The notes beneath the pieces are model-generated. The model was not told where the DNA came from, did not search any database, and was given only the letters and a program-made list of their open reading frames with translations. The position numbers were made by a program, and so were the translations under genes. 27,745 bases of DNA, taken from NCBI GenBank assembly GCA_040182905.1, contig JARQWU010000129.1:1-27745 (forward strand), in the 5' to 3' direction. The stretch comes from Barthelona sp. PAP020 (taxonomy: Eukaryota > Metamonada: BaSk clade). Each line of letters opens with the position of its first letter. Within the stretch, counting starts at the first letter, position 1. Of the stretch, positions 16,132-25,800 are shown piece by piece.

Positions 16132-18450
16132 ATGAATGAACGAAGTGAAGATATTGCAAGTCTTTTTTTATTAAACTTAAGATTATTAGATTTTGATTTT
16201 AATCAATTTGAAGAAAAAGATTTGATAAGATTTGACATATCATTTTTGACTTCATTATCAAAAGAACGATTAAACATTATTTTGTATTTTCTTGTTTCGG
16301 AGTATTTTGGTGATGAGGAAAGAACCAATAAATTTTTTAATATTCGAAAAAATACAAATTTAAAACTTAAATTGAAAGCCAATTCATCAGAAATAATGGA
16401 TAAAGTCGCTAATTTATTCTATTCGTTGTCTAGAGAGAATTTATTGCCAATTGGTAGTGGTGTTCGGTCGAAACTAAATAATTATGGAGGATCCAACACG
16501 TTAATACGAGCTTTATGGCATTTTTCTTCATTAATTCTGGGAAAACGAATTCGGAATACTTATCCTCATTTGACCGATGATTTATTCCTTTCTACAATCA
16601 ATAAGAAAAACGGAAACATGAAATTGTACTTTAAACAAGTTCAAATACACACTTTAATAGCTTTTGATGAAGTGAAGAAAATAATTGGTACCATTCAAAA
16701 GACTCATCTTGAATGGCATGATACGGCGAACAAAATTAATGAAACAGTAAGATTTATGAAAGATGAGATATCCAAAGTGGATGAATATCCAAAATCAGGA
16801 ATCTCTTCTGAGGCGATTGTTAATGATGTTGAAGAAATTGTAAATTCCACACATATGGTGAATGAAATATTCAATTTAGTTAACCAAACCAATATATCTC
16901 AATATATTCAATCGGGTGTTGAATTGAGACCTTCTGTAAAAGATTTTTTTGTTGATAACCAAAGATCGGCAGATGATTTGTTTCTTGAAGTTAGTGGTGC
17001 TTTGCGTAGTTCATCTGTTGAGATGCAAACAGGAGCAAACTCCATGCTTCAATTTCTAAATGCCAGATTTGAAGAAATCTCTCAACCTTTATCTTTACAA
17101 ACATCTGTTGATTCGTTGATTGAACTTGAAAAAACCGTTGATGATTTAATTGAACAAAGTACTAAAACTTTATACTTTTTGGAGCCCAAAAAATATTTGC
17201 CAATTGGTATTTCTCCCTCAGGAATAGACTTATTCTTGCCTTCACCAACACCTGGGGCAAACACTATTCTTCAAAAGGGACAGCGATTTCCTGTTGAAAA
17301 AATGGTTTCTGATTCGCCATTGATTACCCCTGGACGAACTCCAGCAAATATTCATGAAATAACTGATATGGTATACAATCAAGCCAATATAGTTGGATTA
17401 CCAGTTTCAATGCAAACTCCGGATCCACATAAAAAGACGAAAGTTAGTCAAAGAAATGGGATTGTCGAAGATATGATCGAAGAACCTGAACAAAAATTGT
17501 TTTCTGCTATGCCTGAAACTAAGTTGTTTGAAAATATTAACATTTCCTCCAAGGTTTCGACCCCAATTTCCACTTACGATTTGAAAACTAGCACATTTAC
17601 ACCTACGAAAGTTATAATTGATTCTGATGAAGAGAAAGACATTTCTGAAGATTCGCCTTTGCTGTCAGTTGAGCAACCCCTACCTAAACTATCATTAACC
17701 CCCGAAGAACTGGTCAAAAAACCTATTTCAGAAGATATATCATTGGATTCAGTCATATTTGAAATGAACCAACCAGTGAAGATCTTAACAAATAAGCAGT
17801 ATCAATTCAATGAGACACCCAACAATGATATTTTTTCCAATCCAAAACCTCAAAAAAATCTCAACTCATCTCAAAGAAATAACTTGGATAGAATTGATCG
17901 TTTTAATAAGCAAACACGTACACCTTTGAAAATTGATCATGACAACAGGTCCTTTAATGACCTTGTCAAGTCTTCACCCGTTAATAATGCGAGCTATGTT
18001 TCTTCATTGAACGATAATCAGAATTCAGTTTTTTTAACTGAGTATATCGGTGATATCCCTGAAAATAACACCGTAAACATTCTTGATCACACAAAAACAT
18101 ATAAACATTTACAAAAGAGTGACAGTAGTCAAAGTGTTGAAAGTGAACTAGACTCGATATCTGATTCTTATCTGGATGCTAAGATCAGCTTTGAATCCAT
18201 CCAGTCTGTTTCATTAACACCTACAAATGCCAATCACAACTTCAAAAATTATGTTGATTCAACAACAATTGGAGATGAAAAGACAAATCAATTACATGAT
18301 GCCTATAATTATTGGACCGAGACTCCATTTAAGGTTAAAGAAGCTCAATTATTACAACAACAACAAATATCTCAATTAATTCATTCGACAACCGATTTTT
18401 TGGAGGAGTTAAAAGGTATTTCTTCTGATTCAGATTTTGAGGATTATTGA
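16132..18450 (+). CDS. Probable augmin-complex subunit HAUS6-like protein
   Basis: This is a 772-residue protein. The N-terminal ~150 residues resemble the HAUS6 N-terminal domain: an early FLLNLRLLDFD, then LTSLSKERLNIILYFLVSEY, a helix with LFYSLSRENLLP, and GSNTLIRALWHFSSLILGKRI, which corresponds to the conserved G-x-x-x-L-x-x-x-x-(F/W)-H-(F/L)-S pattern. Helical coiled-coil segments follow to about residue 350. The C-terminal half is a disordered Ser/Thr/Pro/Asn-rich tail with many S/T-P sites, as in animal HAUS6. HAUS6 helps augmin recruit gamma-tubulin to existing microtubules. The start is the second of three overlapping ATGs; the first (16128) is out of frame and hits a stop at once. 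TTCAATATTT lies about 23 bases upstream. Confidence that it is a gene is high; the HAUS6 assignment is moderate. Confidence 0.85.
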   Translation: MNERSEDIASLFLLNLRLLDFDFNQFEEKDLIRFDISFLTSLSKERLNIILYFLVSEYFGDEERTNKFFNIRKNTNLKLKLKANSSEIMDKVANLFYSLSRENLLPIGSGVRSKLNNYGGSNTLIRALWHFSSLILGKRIRNTYPHLTDDLFLSTINKKNGNMKLYFKQVQIHTLIAFDEVKKIIGTIQKTHLEWHDTANKINETVRFMKDEISKVDEYPKSGISSEAIVNDVEEIVNSTHMVNEIFNLVNQTNISQYIQSGVELRPSVKDFFVDNQRSADDLFLEVSGALRSSSVEMQTGANSMLQFLNARFEEISQPLSLQTSVDSLIELEKTVDDLIEQSTKTLYFLEPKKYLPIGISPSGIDLFLPSPTPGANTILQKGQRFPVEKMVSDSPLITPGRTPANIHEITDMVYNQANIVGLPVSMQTPDPHKKTKVSQRNGIVEDMIEEPEQKLFSAMPETKLFENINISSKVSTPISTYDLKTSTFTPTKVIIDSDEEKDISEDSPLLSVEQPLPKLSLTPEELVKKPISEDISLDSVIFEMNQPVKILTNKQYQFNETPNNDIFSNPKPQKNLNSSQRNNLDRIDRFNKQTRTPLKIDHDNRSFNDLVKSSPVNNASYVSSLNDNQNSVFLTEYIGDIPENNTVNILDHTKTYKHLQKSDSSQSVESELDSISDSYLDAKISFESIQSVSLTPTNANHNFKNYVDSTTIGDEKTNQLHDAYNYWTETPFKVKEAQLLQQQQISQLIHSTTDFLEELKGISSDSDFEDY

Positions 18451-18902
18451 TAAAGTTTTTATTCAAAAATACAAAAACCTTGTAAATTTTTATTGTTGGT
18501 GTATTTTTTTATCTTTAAACCTTATTAAAAAGGTTCACATGTCAATAAATAACACTCCTTTTTTAACTTGACTGTTAATGTGAATTAAAGATCAAGATTT
18601 TCTATTCTTTCTCAAAGCAAACGTTTACAAATGCCAAGATAAAAGTTCTATTTTGTAATGAAAAATAAATATCCATTTATAACCAAATAATCAGTGTTTT
18701 TTCTTTTTTAAACCGTATCTTTAATTAAATAAAACAATATGTTACAATTTTGAGAGCAAATTTTTCGATAAACAAACAAACAAAAAATATTTACTTGCAT
18801 GACTAATTTTTGTAAAAGAATACAACCACAATGTTTAGAATGCATACATACATATCAATATTATTTATATATATTTATATATATATATATAAATTAAAAA
18901 AT
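18451..18902. other. Convergent intergenic spacer with a TA-rich microsatellite
   Basis: AT-rich spacer between the 3' ends of the HAUS6-like and LSm genes. A TA/TTTA tract at about 18861-18892 is a simple-sequence repeat. TGATAAAG follows the upstream gene directly. No gene or RNA is recognised. Confidence 0.6.
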
Positions 18903-19136
18903 TTAGATTTCAACATCAACAGGTCTAATATACTTTAAATTACCACGAACAAACAACACAGGGAATTTTTTTCTAATTGTATTTTGATATTTTTGTTCAA
19001 CATTTAGCAAAACCAAATTAAATGAAGGGTCAACAGAATGTAAATCGCCTTCATAGAGAACATTTGCATCAGTTAATACGACAATTCTTTTGTTAATTAA
19101 ATCTTTAACATAATCGGAAGGATTTTGATTGTCCAT
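18903..19136 (-). CDS. Sm/LSm family RNA-binding protein
   Basis: This 77-residue protein forms one complete Sm fold. The Sm1 motif spans roughly residues 13-45 (INKRIVVLTDANVLYEGDL, then HSVDPSFNLVLLN). The Sm2 motif is FVRGNLKYIRP near residues 61-71, where the family has (I/V)-R-G-x-x-(V/I). Such proteins form heptameric rings on U6 snRNA or decapping substrates. The PSD at the N-terminus recalls LSM6, the HSVD segment LSM2, and the P-V-L-F-V-R-G segment LSM3, so the paralogue is left open. The start is the ATG at 19134-19136, preceded directly by TC (TCAATGG). A longer reading would add about 30 residues encoded by homopolymer tracts and was rejected. The stop reads CTAAAT, giving TAAA. 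Confidence 0.93.
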   Translation of the reverse strand: MDNQNPSDYVKDLINKRIVVLTDANVLYEGDLHSVDPSFNLVLLNVEQKYQNTIRKKFPVLFVRGNLKYIRPVDVEI

Positions 19137-19174
19137 TGAGATAAAGAGAGAAAAAAAAAAGTTAAAAAAAAAAA
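19137..19174 (-). promoter_or_regulatory. Start-proximal poly-dT tracts of the LSm gene
   Basis: On the coding strand, T-runs of 11 and 10 (19164-19174, 19151-19160) precede TCTCAATGG, where the ATG shares its A with TCA. The same TCAATGG start context occurs at the 22492 gene. Confidence 0.4.
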
Positions 19175-19313
19175 TGCAAGTGAATTTATTGAATGGTAAT
19201 GTTTGAAAATTCATTGAGGATATCATCACAAATAAACAGATTGTATAAATATCGTATTTATCACAGAAGATTAATAATTTAATGAAAGAATGCCTGCTAT
19301 TTAAACAACAAGA

Positions 19314-19325
19314 TTTTTTTTTTTT
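19314..19325 (+). promoter_or_regulatory. Poly-dT tract ahead of the EYA-like gene
   Basis: Twelve consecutive T end 13 bases before the ATG at 19339. GCATTGA lies between. This matches the recurrent layout upstream of other genes in the window; promoter role is inferred. Confidence 0.35.
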
Positions 19326-19338
19326 CTATATGCATTGA

Positions 19339-21870
19339 ATGAATAATATAGATTATTATACAACAATATTAAAAAAGATATCGAGAAATATAGAACCAAC
19401 ACAAGCAACAAAATATGTACAAAAAATAACCAAAGATTTTTTAAATGAAAATGATGAGATTAGAGAGATAATATTTAACACTTTTAAATTGTATCTTGAA
19501 AATACCAAGTCATACTACGGATATTATCAATTAGAAGTGTTTAAAATATTGGAATATACTTTGAAGGATAAAATTATAGGGTTTTCAGACAAAGCTAAGA
19601 ATTTAATTAATAAACTGTATGAATTATACGATAAATACTTTCGAAATGTCATGAAATTTAGTGCAAAAAATGAGAGTCACAATATTGAGTTTCATGATAC
19701 AGTAGGCTTATGGTTTCCCGAAATTTTGTCGAATAAACGCAAAGAATATTATCAAAAAATTGAAGAGCTAGCGTTGAACAATCTTGATGCAATTGAGCAT
19801 GTATTACCGAGCAATATTCGCAAGAAGTTGGAATTAGATTTGGTTAAATGTCAAGCAGATGTGATGTGGTATGCTTGTTATAAAGAAAATGTTGAAAAGA
19901 TATTGACAAAACATGATAATGTAAATTTGTCTTTGGAGAAATACTATGAGAATTGTTGTAGTAAAAATTTGCACAGTGATCGTTGGCAAAAAGAAGAATT
20001 ACTGCTTGAATTTCGTAAATTCAATGGTCTAGATTCCAATTCTGAAAAAGTCAGTGTAATCCCAATGGTAAAACATAATCTACAACAATTAACATTTGTC
20101 ATTGATTTAAAAGCTTTAACATTCACTCAAAGTTCCTTGATTGAAAAGAATAAAAAGATCAGTGAAATTGAAAAAGTTCATACAAATAATCTTAAACAAA
20201 GTATTGATATTGATGAATGTTTCAAAAGAATTAATACGTTATTTCAAAAATTAGACACATATTTTGCTGGAGATTCATTGAAAAAAAAAGACAGTATAAC
20301 CTTCAGTTCAGTATTCAGTTTTGATAACTCAAGGAACGATCATCAACCATACTTTTATGATTTAGATCACCAAAACGCTTTATCTTTTATCAATTCATAT
20401 GTTGAATCAAGAACAAATCCAACAGCAATGTGGGAAGAGCGTAACCGCATTCAACGACTATTTTTTAACAAGCTGGGATTTCTATACAATTATCCCGAGT
20501 TGAATGTTAGCTTACATAAATTTGAAACCCAAAACCATGTTCATAAAGGTTTCACAACATCTTCGAACTTTGTCCATCCAAAATATCACACAGAAGCCAT
20601 TAATTACATTTGGAAAAATCAACCTCATCTCTTTTTATTGAAAAAGACCATTGAATATATGACTAAGAATGAAGCAAGAATAGTTGTTGTGTCTGAAAAG
20701 CGTTTATATGAAACGCTATGTGATTTAATGGTGTTTGGATGGGCTAGATATATACCGATTGATAACATTTATTGTTGTACGAGTTCTTTTAAACAACAAA
20801 CAATTGATAACGTTATGAAAGGTCATTATGGTATTCATTCAAAAGGATTGATTTGGTTGAGTGAAAACCCTCGAATAATGGATGAATTAAAACAATATTT
20901 CGACATGTCAATCCCTAAACAGTGGTTTACATTCAATAACCTGTACATGATGCGAGATAACGTTAGACTCTTTCTCTTTAATAACCCTGATATTCTGAAA
21001 AATCAAGAGAAAGATTTCCATCTTGTTGAAGATGAAATGCCACATTCAAATTCTCATTCTGATTGGTCTGAATTTCCAATGAATTATCATTCATTCCAAT
21101 TTTCAAATTCTAGACATCCCCAACCAAATTATAAGCATTATCAACACACTCATCACAAATCTCAACAATTTCACAGAACCCCCTTTCAACAATATTCACA
21201 AAATCAAACTCAACCATATAATAATGAAACATACTATGATCAATATCAAAATCAACCCCGGTATACCAACGTTGAATATAATGACCAATTTGCTTCATAT
21301 GACATTGATCATCATCATCAACAACATCCACAACCTCATCATGTGCATGTTGAAGCTCAGCCAATGCAAAAAATACAAGAATATGCACCTGATGACATGC
21401 CAAACGAAAACTATCAGCAACCGTTGTTTAATCAAAACCAGTACGTTGATCCACATGTTATTCAACAAAACAACTACCCAAATCAAGACTATCAAAGACC
21501 AAATCGTATGAATCAACAACAACAGAGTCATTCAGTTCATCAACAAAATGTATATCATGCTCAACCTTATGATCAAGTTCAGTATCAAAATTACCCATCA
21601 CAGGGATCACAGGGATCACAACATGCTCAAGAATTACCATATCAACAACCAATGAATTATGTTCAAATGGGGTTTGATAATCTTAATAATCGATATACAC
21701 ACACACAACAAAACCATCAATTCTCCCAACATGATATGTATCAACAAAAACCTCCCTTCCATCACAAATCACAGGGGTTTTATGCAAAAAAAAGGGAGCC
21801 AAATATGTATCATCAAAATCAGCAGCACAATCAAGGAAACTATCATTACAACAAAAGAAAGTTTTATTAG
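19339..21870 (+). CDS. Eyes-absent (EYA)-like HAD-fold protein with Gln/His/Asn-rich tail
   Basis: This is an 843-residue protein in three parts. Residues 1-330 are helical with no family recognised. Residues about 335-550 resemble the EYA domain: YFYDLD (D341, D343) corresponds to the nucleophile strand W-D-L-D-E-T. S452 in IVVVSEKRL replaces the motif II Thr. LMVFGWARYIPIDNIYCCTS corresponds to the very characteristic L-L-Y-G-L-x-x-x-F-P-I-E-N-I-Y-S-A-T segment of EYA. S508-E509-N510 sits where EYA has G-D-G. Residues about 555-843 are a low-complexity Gln/His/Asn/Tyr/Pro-rich, prion-like tail. The Asp pair is kept but the Thr/Glu after it and the later Asp are altered, so Tyr-phosphatase activity is doubtful. 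EYA proteins usually carry their low-complexity region N-terminal to the domain; here it is C-terminal. The gene is certain; the EYA relationship is good by motif order. Confidence 0.85.
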   Translation: MNNIDYYTTILKKISRNIEPTQATKYVQKITKDFLNENDEIREIIFNTFKLYLENTKSYYGYYQLEVFKILEYTLKDKIIGFSDKAKNLINKLYELYDKYFRNVMKFSAKNESHNIEFHDTVGLWFPEILSNKRKEYYQKIEELALNNLDAIEHVLPSNIRKKLELDLVKCQADVMWYACYKENVEKILTKHDNVNLSLEKYYENCCSKNLHSDRWQKEELLLEFRKFNGLDSNSEKVSVIPMVKHNLQQLTFVIDLKALTFTQSSLIEKNKKISEIEKVHTNNLKQSIDIDECFKRINTLFQKLDTYFAGDSLKKKDSITFSSVFSFDNSRNDHQPYFYDLDHQNALSFINSYVESRTNPTAMWEERNRIQRLFFNKLGFLYNYPELNVSLHKFETQNHVHKGFTTSSNFVHPKYHTEAINYIWKNQPHLFLLKKTIEYMTKNEARIVVVSEKRLYETLCDLMVFGWARYIPIDNIYCCTSSFKQQTIDNVMKGHYGIHSKGLIWLSENPRIMDELKQYFDMSIPKQWFTFNNLYMMRDNVRLFLFNNPDILKNQEKDFHLVEDEMPHSNSHSDWSEFPMNYHSFQFSNSRHPQPNYKHYQHTHHKSQQFHRTPFQQYSQNQTQPYNNETYYDQYQNQPRYTNVEYNDQFASYDIDHHHQQHPQPHHVHVEAQPMQKIQEYAPDDMPNENYQQPLFNQNQYVDPHVIQQNNYPNQDYQRPNRMNQQQQSHSVHQQNVYHAQPYDQVQYQNYPSQGSQGSQHAQELPYQQPMNYVQMGFDNLNNRYTHTQQNHQFSQHDMYQQKPPFHHKSQGFYAKKREPNMYHQNQQHNQGNYHYNKRKFY

Positions 21871-21949
21871 TGTGAGCAAATTTAAAAATACCTGCTGATA
21901 TGAATGTAGAAACATTCATGAAAAAGAAATAATTTAGCTTTTATTTTTA
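21871..21949. other. Short convergent 3' spacer
   Basis: Only 79 bases separate two convergent stop codons. It contains ATGAATGTAGAAACATTCAT (21900-21919), an imperfect inverted repeat with ATGAATGT pairing with ACATTCAT, which could form a hairpin at the shared 3' end. Confidence 0.5.
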
Positions 21950-22492
21950 TCACAGCTTTAAAAGACTTCTTAAACAATTAAAAAGAATCTCATTATCATT
22001 CTGTGCATTTATTATCATTATTGGAACAGAAAGTGTTTTTGCAATCTCAAACAAACCATTACAAACAGTTTCATCATCAAAAAAATCATAAATATTGTTT
22101 TTTTCATTTTTATCAACATTGTCAATCAAATGAACATGTTTCAAAAGAGAATTAAAACTATTGAAATTTCGAATAGTATTTTCAACGTTTTGATAAAAAC
22201 TCCTTTCAAAACCATTCAAAATAAACATATTTAAATTATTAATTTCATCATTGAATGAAAGATTTAACAAAAATTTCAAATCAAAACAATCATGAAAAGT
22301 TTCAACAACTTTATTAACATTTTCATCAAATTCACATGTACAAAATATTACAATTTGATTATGCTCAGTTCTATATTGAAAAAATAAAAAATTATTGAAG
22401 ACAATTTCTTTTTCAAATAATAAAACATCTTCAAATAATGATTTAATTGAGGATTCATTACATATAACTCCAATAACAGAATTTAATTCCAT
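21950..22492 (-). CDS. Uncharacterised 180-residue alpha/beta protein
   Basis: This small protein is built of alternating hydrophobic strands and helices: NSVIGVICNE, NQIVIFCTCEF, LNMFILNGF and VPIMIINAQND. The pattern suggests a single alpha/beta domain. The final segment, a helix followed by L-S-V-P-I-M-I-I-N, is reminiscent of the end of proteasome assembly chaperone-type domains, but the resemblance is weak and no family is assigned. The start is TCAATGG, as at the LSm gene, with a ten-base T-run 10 bases upstream on the coding strand. The stop TGA is followed directly by TAAAAA. It is convergent with the EYA-like gene and divergent from the nephrocystin-4-like gene. Confidence 0.8.
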   Translation of the reverse strand: MELNSVIGVICNESSIKSLFEDVLLFEKEIVFNNFLFFQYRTEHNQIVIFCTCEFDENVNKVVETFHDCFDLKFLLNLSFNDEINNLNMFILNGFERSFYQNVENTIRNFNSFNSLLKHVHLIDNVDKNEKNNIYDFFDDETVCNGLFEIAKTLSVPIMIINAQNDNEILFNCLRSLLKL

Positions 22493-22829
22493 TGATTATT
22501 TAAAAAAAAAACTATTGTGGGGTTATTCAAATCAAAATTCGTTATGCAATTTTGAATCACTCAATATTAAAGAACATTTTAGAATATTTTCTTTCAATAA
22601 TTATTACATGTATGAACAAAAATAACCAAAAAAACAAAACAAATAAAAAAAATTTGGGTCAAGAGAATGGATTCTTTCAAATTGGTTCATTTCTTTATTT
22701 TCACTGTTTAATAATCAAATAAATGATAGAAAAGCAACAAACAATTAATTGATTGTACTTTATTTTAAAAGAATACGAAATGATAAATTCTTTTTTTTTT
22801 GAGAAAAAACTCATTTAAAACGAAACTTT
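22493..22829. promoter_or_regulatory. Divergent promoter region between the 180-residue gene and nephrocystin-4-like gene
   Basis: This 337-base intergenic region serves two outward genes. A ten-A run (22502-22511, T on the minus strand) lies next to the minus-strand start. A ten-T run (22791-22800) followed by CTCATTTA (TCATTTA at 22811-22817) lies 12-39 bases before the plus-strand start. TCATTTA closely fits the trichomonad initiator pattern TCA-Y-(T/A). The middle is AT-rich without a gene. Confidence 0.5.
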
Positions 22830-25800
22830 ATGACAAAAAATGTCCATGAAACCCATCTTCATTCATGGAAACGATCTGTAGAAAAGTCAAGATCAATTCC
22901 ATTGTCAAAAATCTTGCAAAATAATATTCAACCCAATTTGTCTAGTCATGTATATTGTTCTGCATATTTACATAATTTACCTATTCCTCCAAATCTTTTA
23001 AAAATGCATGAACATGAAGGAAAAGATGTTACTTATGCGTATAGCGCCAATTATACCTTTTATCATCCAAGAACAAAAAGTTTCTTTGGAACCACTCACC
23101 AAACCCCTTGGTTTAAAATTGATGTTGAGAATATTGAGAACAATCGTTTCAATCAAGCTATGCGTTATCCTGTTTTTTTTTCGTTTGATTCTGAAGTTTG
23201 CAATCATTCGTACCTTATAATTGAATTTTCTGTTGGTTATTTATATAATGGAGCTATTTTTGATGCTACATCTGCTGCGTTTGCAACTATTGAATTTGTC
23301 AAATCAAAATGCCTAAACTCCGTTGATGTTGATGAAGCTTTTGAGAATGATCAAAATATTGTGAAATATACGAAGTATTCGTTGTTAAAAGGATCACCTA
23401 GACATTTATTTTTCTCTCAAGAACCATTTAATGGATTCAATAGCCATGATAATGCAAGTGTTGTTGGGTATTTTTTAAGATATCCTGAATTGGACAGTTA
23501 TTCATTGGGAGACACTGTTTTACATGGCATGTGTGATAATGTCCCTGGAATTCCTGTAATTCCTTGTGATATTGAAGATAATGAATACATGTTACCATTT
23601 ATTGAATCTTGGTTTCCTGATGATGATGATGAAGAAGATATTGATCCTTGTTTGGTTCATAAATCGTTGATTCACACTTTTTATGACTTGCAACCCGTTA
23701 ACACAATGAAAGTTGTGTTAGATTTCTTCAGTTGCGATTCGGTAGACACTACCAAAATTGTTAAGGCCGTTTCTATGGGCTTACCTCCTGCAACAGTTGT
23801 TGAACCTGGTACAATACCAAAAGTCACCGGATTTAGATTGACTTTTATCCCACATAACGGTTGGAACGAAGTTGGAGAAACTTTTTTTTGTAATTTGACA
23901 CAAAGCAGCGATAAATTGAAGTTAAAACAAAAAGTTAATTTTGCTGAATATCCCTTGCATGAACATATGATGTTGTTTTTTGTGGTTCATTGTATTGTTC
24001 AAATAAATGTAGCCCAACCCAGCTTAAATAATACTGTAAATTATGACCCAATAAGTTTTCAGGTTCCTCTAGGGTATTCTATGATTTCTACTAAAACTTT
24101 AGCTGAAAGCAAATCAAATAAGATTAATAGCACGCTTGCATTATTTCATGACCCAATTCCTTTGTTAAATTCACCGGTATTTTCAGCAATTGATCCATTG
24201 ATAACAACTGTCAAGATGAAGTTTACTGTATCTTGTAATATCATAAAGGAAGAAGAAGATTCTGTTGATTTTGGTAGTTCTCTTGAGTTATCTTCTGCTT
24301 TAAAAGTTAATGGAGATGATGAACCGGAAAGTCTGTCTGAATCAATGATACTAGCAATGAAACCTTCTCAATTGCATTTAAATGAAGAAAAGAATAAAGA
24401 AAGAAAAAAGACTACTGTGGTTGATGAGACTAAGGTAGTGACTTCAACAAGTGAAAATGAGAACAACAAATTGAAACAGCAAAATCAGATTCAAAAGGTT
24501 CCTGAAATTCCTCCAACTGATAAACCCATTGAAATATCACTTATTGATAGAATGGAGAAAAAGATGACTGAAGAAGAACAAAATAAAATCAGTTTAAAAG
24601 AGAAAGAAATCCGTAAGCTTAAGGAACTTGAAGAATTAGCCCTCAATCAACAACGTTCAAAGCTTACTCAATCTCAATTATTGTGTGTTGAAGAACCTGC
24701 TCTTGATGAAGAGATGAGTTGTAATGGATTAAAGACCCCTCCAACAATGAGAACCAACATCATTCAAATTAATGAAGAACCAAATGAAATGCCTATTATG
24801 AAGGAAGAAATAAATTTGCAGTTCTTGACAATGCGCAAAACTGAACACTTTCCTTGCGGGCTAACGAAAGCATATTTTGTTTTTCAATTTTACACTTTCC
24901 CTTTAGTTGTGACACCAGTATGTAATTGTGCCAGTGAAACTGACGATTTGATACGAATTGAACCTAATCCTGATGAGATTTTAAATATCAAATTTCCATT
25001 TGATGCTAGGCTTTTTTCATTGGGCTATGAACGTGATGAAGCCATTTGGGAGTCGATGCGTTGGACTTCATATCTGAGTGACTATCCGATTTGGTTGGAG
25101 ATATACGATGGTATCTCGCATTTCCTTGTTGGAACAGGAAGCTTCACCCTAAAAGACCTTGTATCTAATGTAGCCACTGATCAACTTGTTAACATTAGAG
25201 GCTCCAGAGGACTAATGGCTGAACTTCATCTTACTGTTCACAGAGATAACACTACATTCTTTGAACCAATCTTGAAGCATGAGTTAACACCTTCCCATAT
25301 TGTACATGATCGAAACACCTTAGAAAATATACAAAAATTCATTGTTAAAGAGAATATCCTTGACTCTGAAGTTATTGATACAACTGGTATAAAAGCAGCA
25401 CAAGAAGAAAGCTTTATGGGCAACACCATTGACTATTCTCAAGTCAAACAAGCGTTAATTAATCAAAGGAGTTTTAACATTGTATTACGTCCCAGTATCT
25501 ATTCTTATGAATTATTTGAGGTCCAATTAACAAATCCAAATATTGAGCATTGTTTGCTTCGTATTACTGTTGAAGATCCATTGAAAGAAAAAGCGATTAC
25601 TATTTTGAATGATTTAAACCTTTGGAAAGATTTGAGAAAATTGAATGGATTTGCTGAAATAGATGCAGGGACCGAATTGGAAACAAATTTATTTTTTGAA
25701 AGAAATGGAATCTTTTATATTTTATTGCAACCTTCAGAAACTTTAATTATACCCTTTGTCTATCATTCAGATGCATGTTTAGATATGGTTCAATATCATG

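Noticed and set aside
18861-18892. TA-rich tract considered as a CRISPR-like or origin element
   Set aside because: Simple TA microsatellite with no spacers or organised repeats.
19137-19229. N-terminal extension of the LSm protein
   Set aside because: It is encoded by homopolymer tracts and precedes a complete Sm fold; it looks like the promoter.
21110-21652. Minus-strand and out-of-frame open frames opposite the Gln/His-rich tail
   Set aside because: They arise from the CAA/CAT-rich codon bias of the EYA-like gene's tail, which keeps other frames free of stops.
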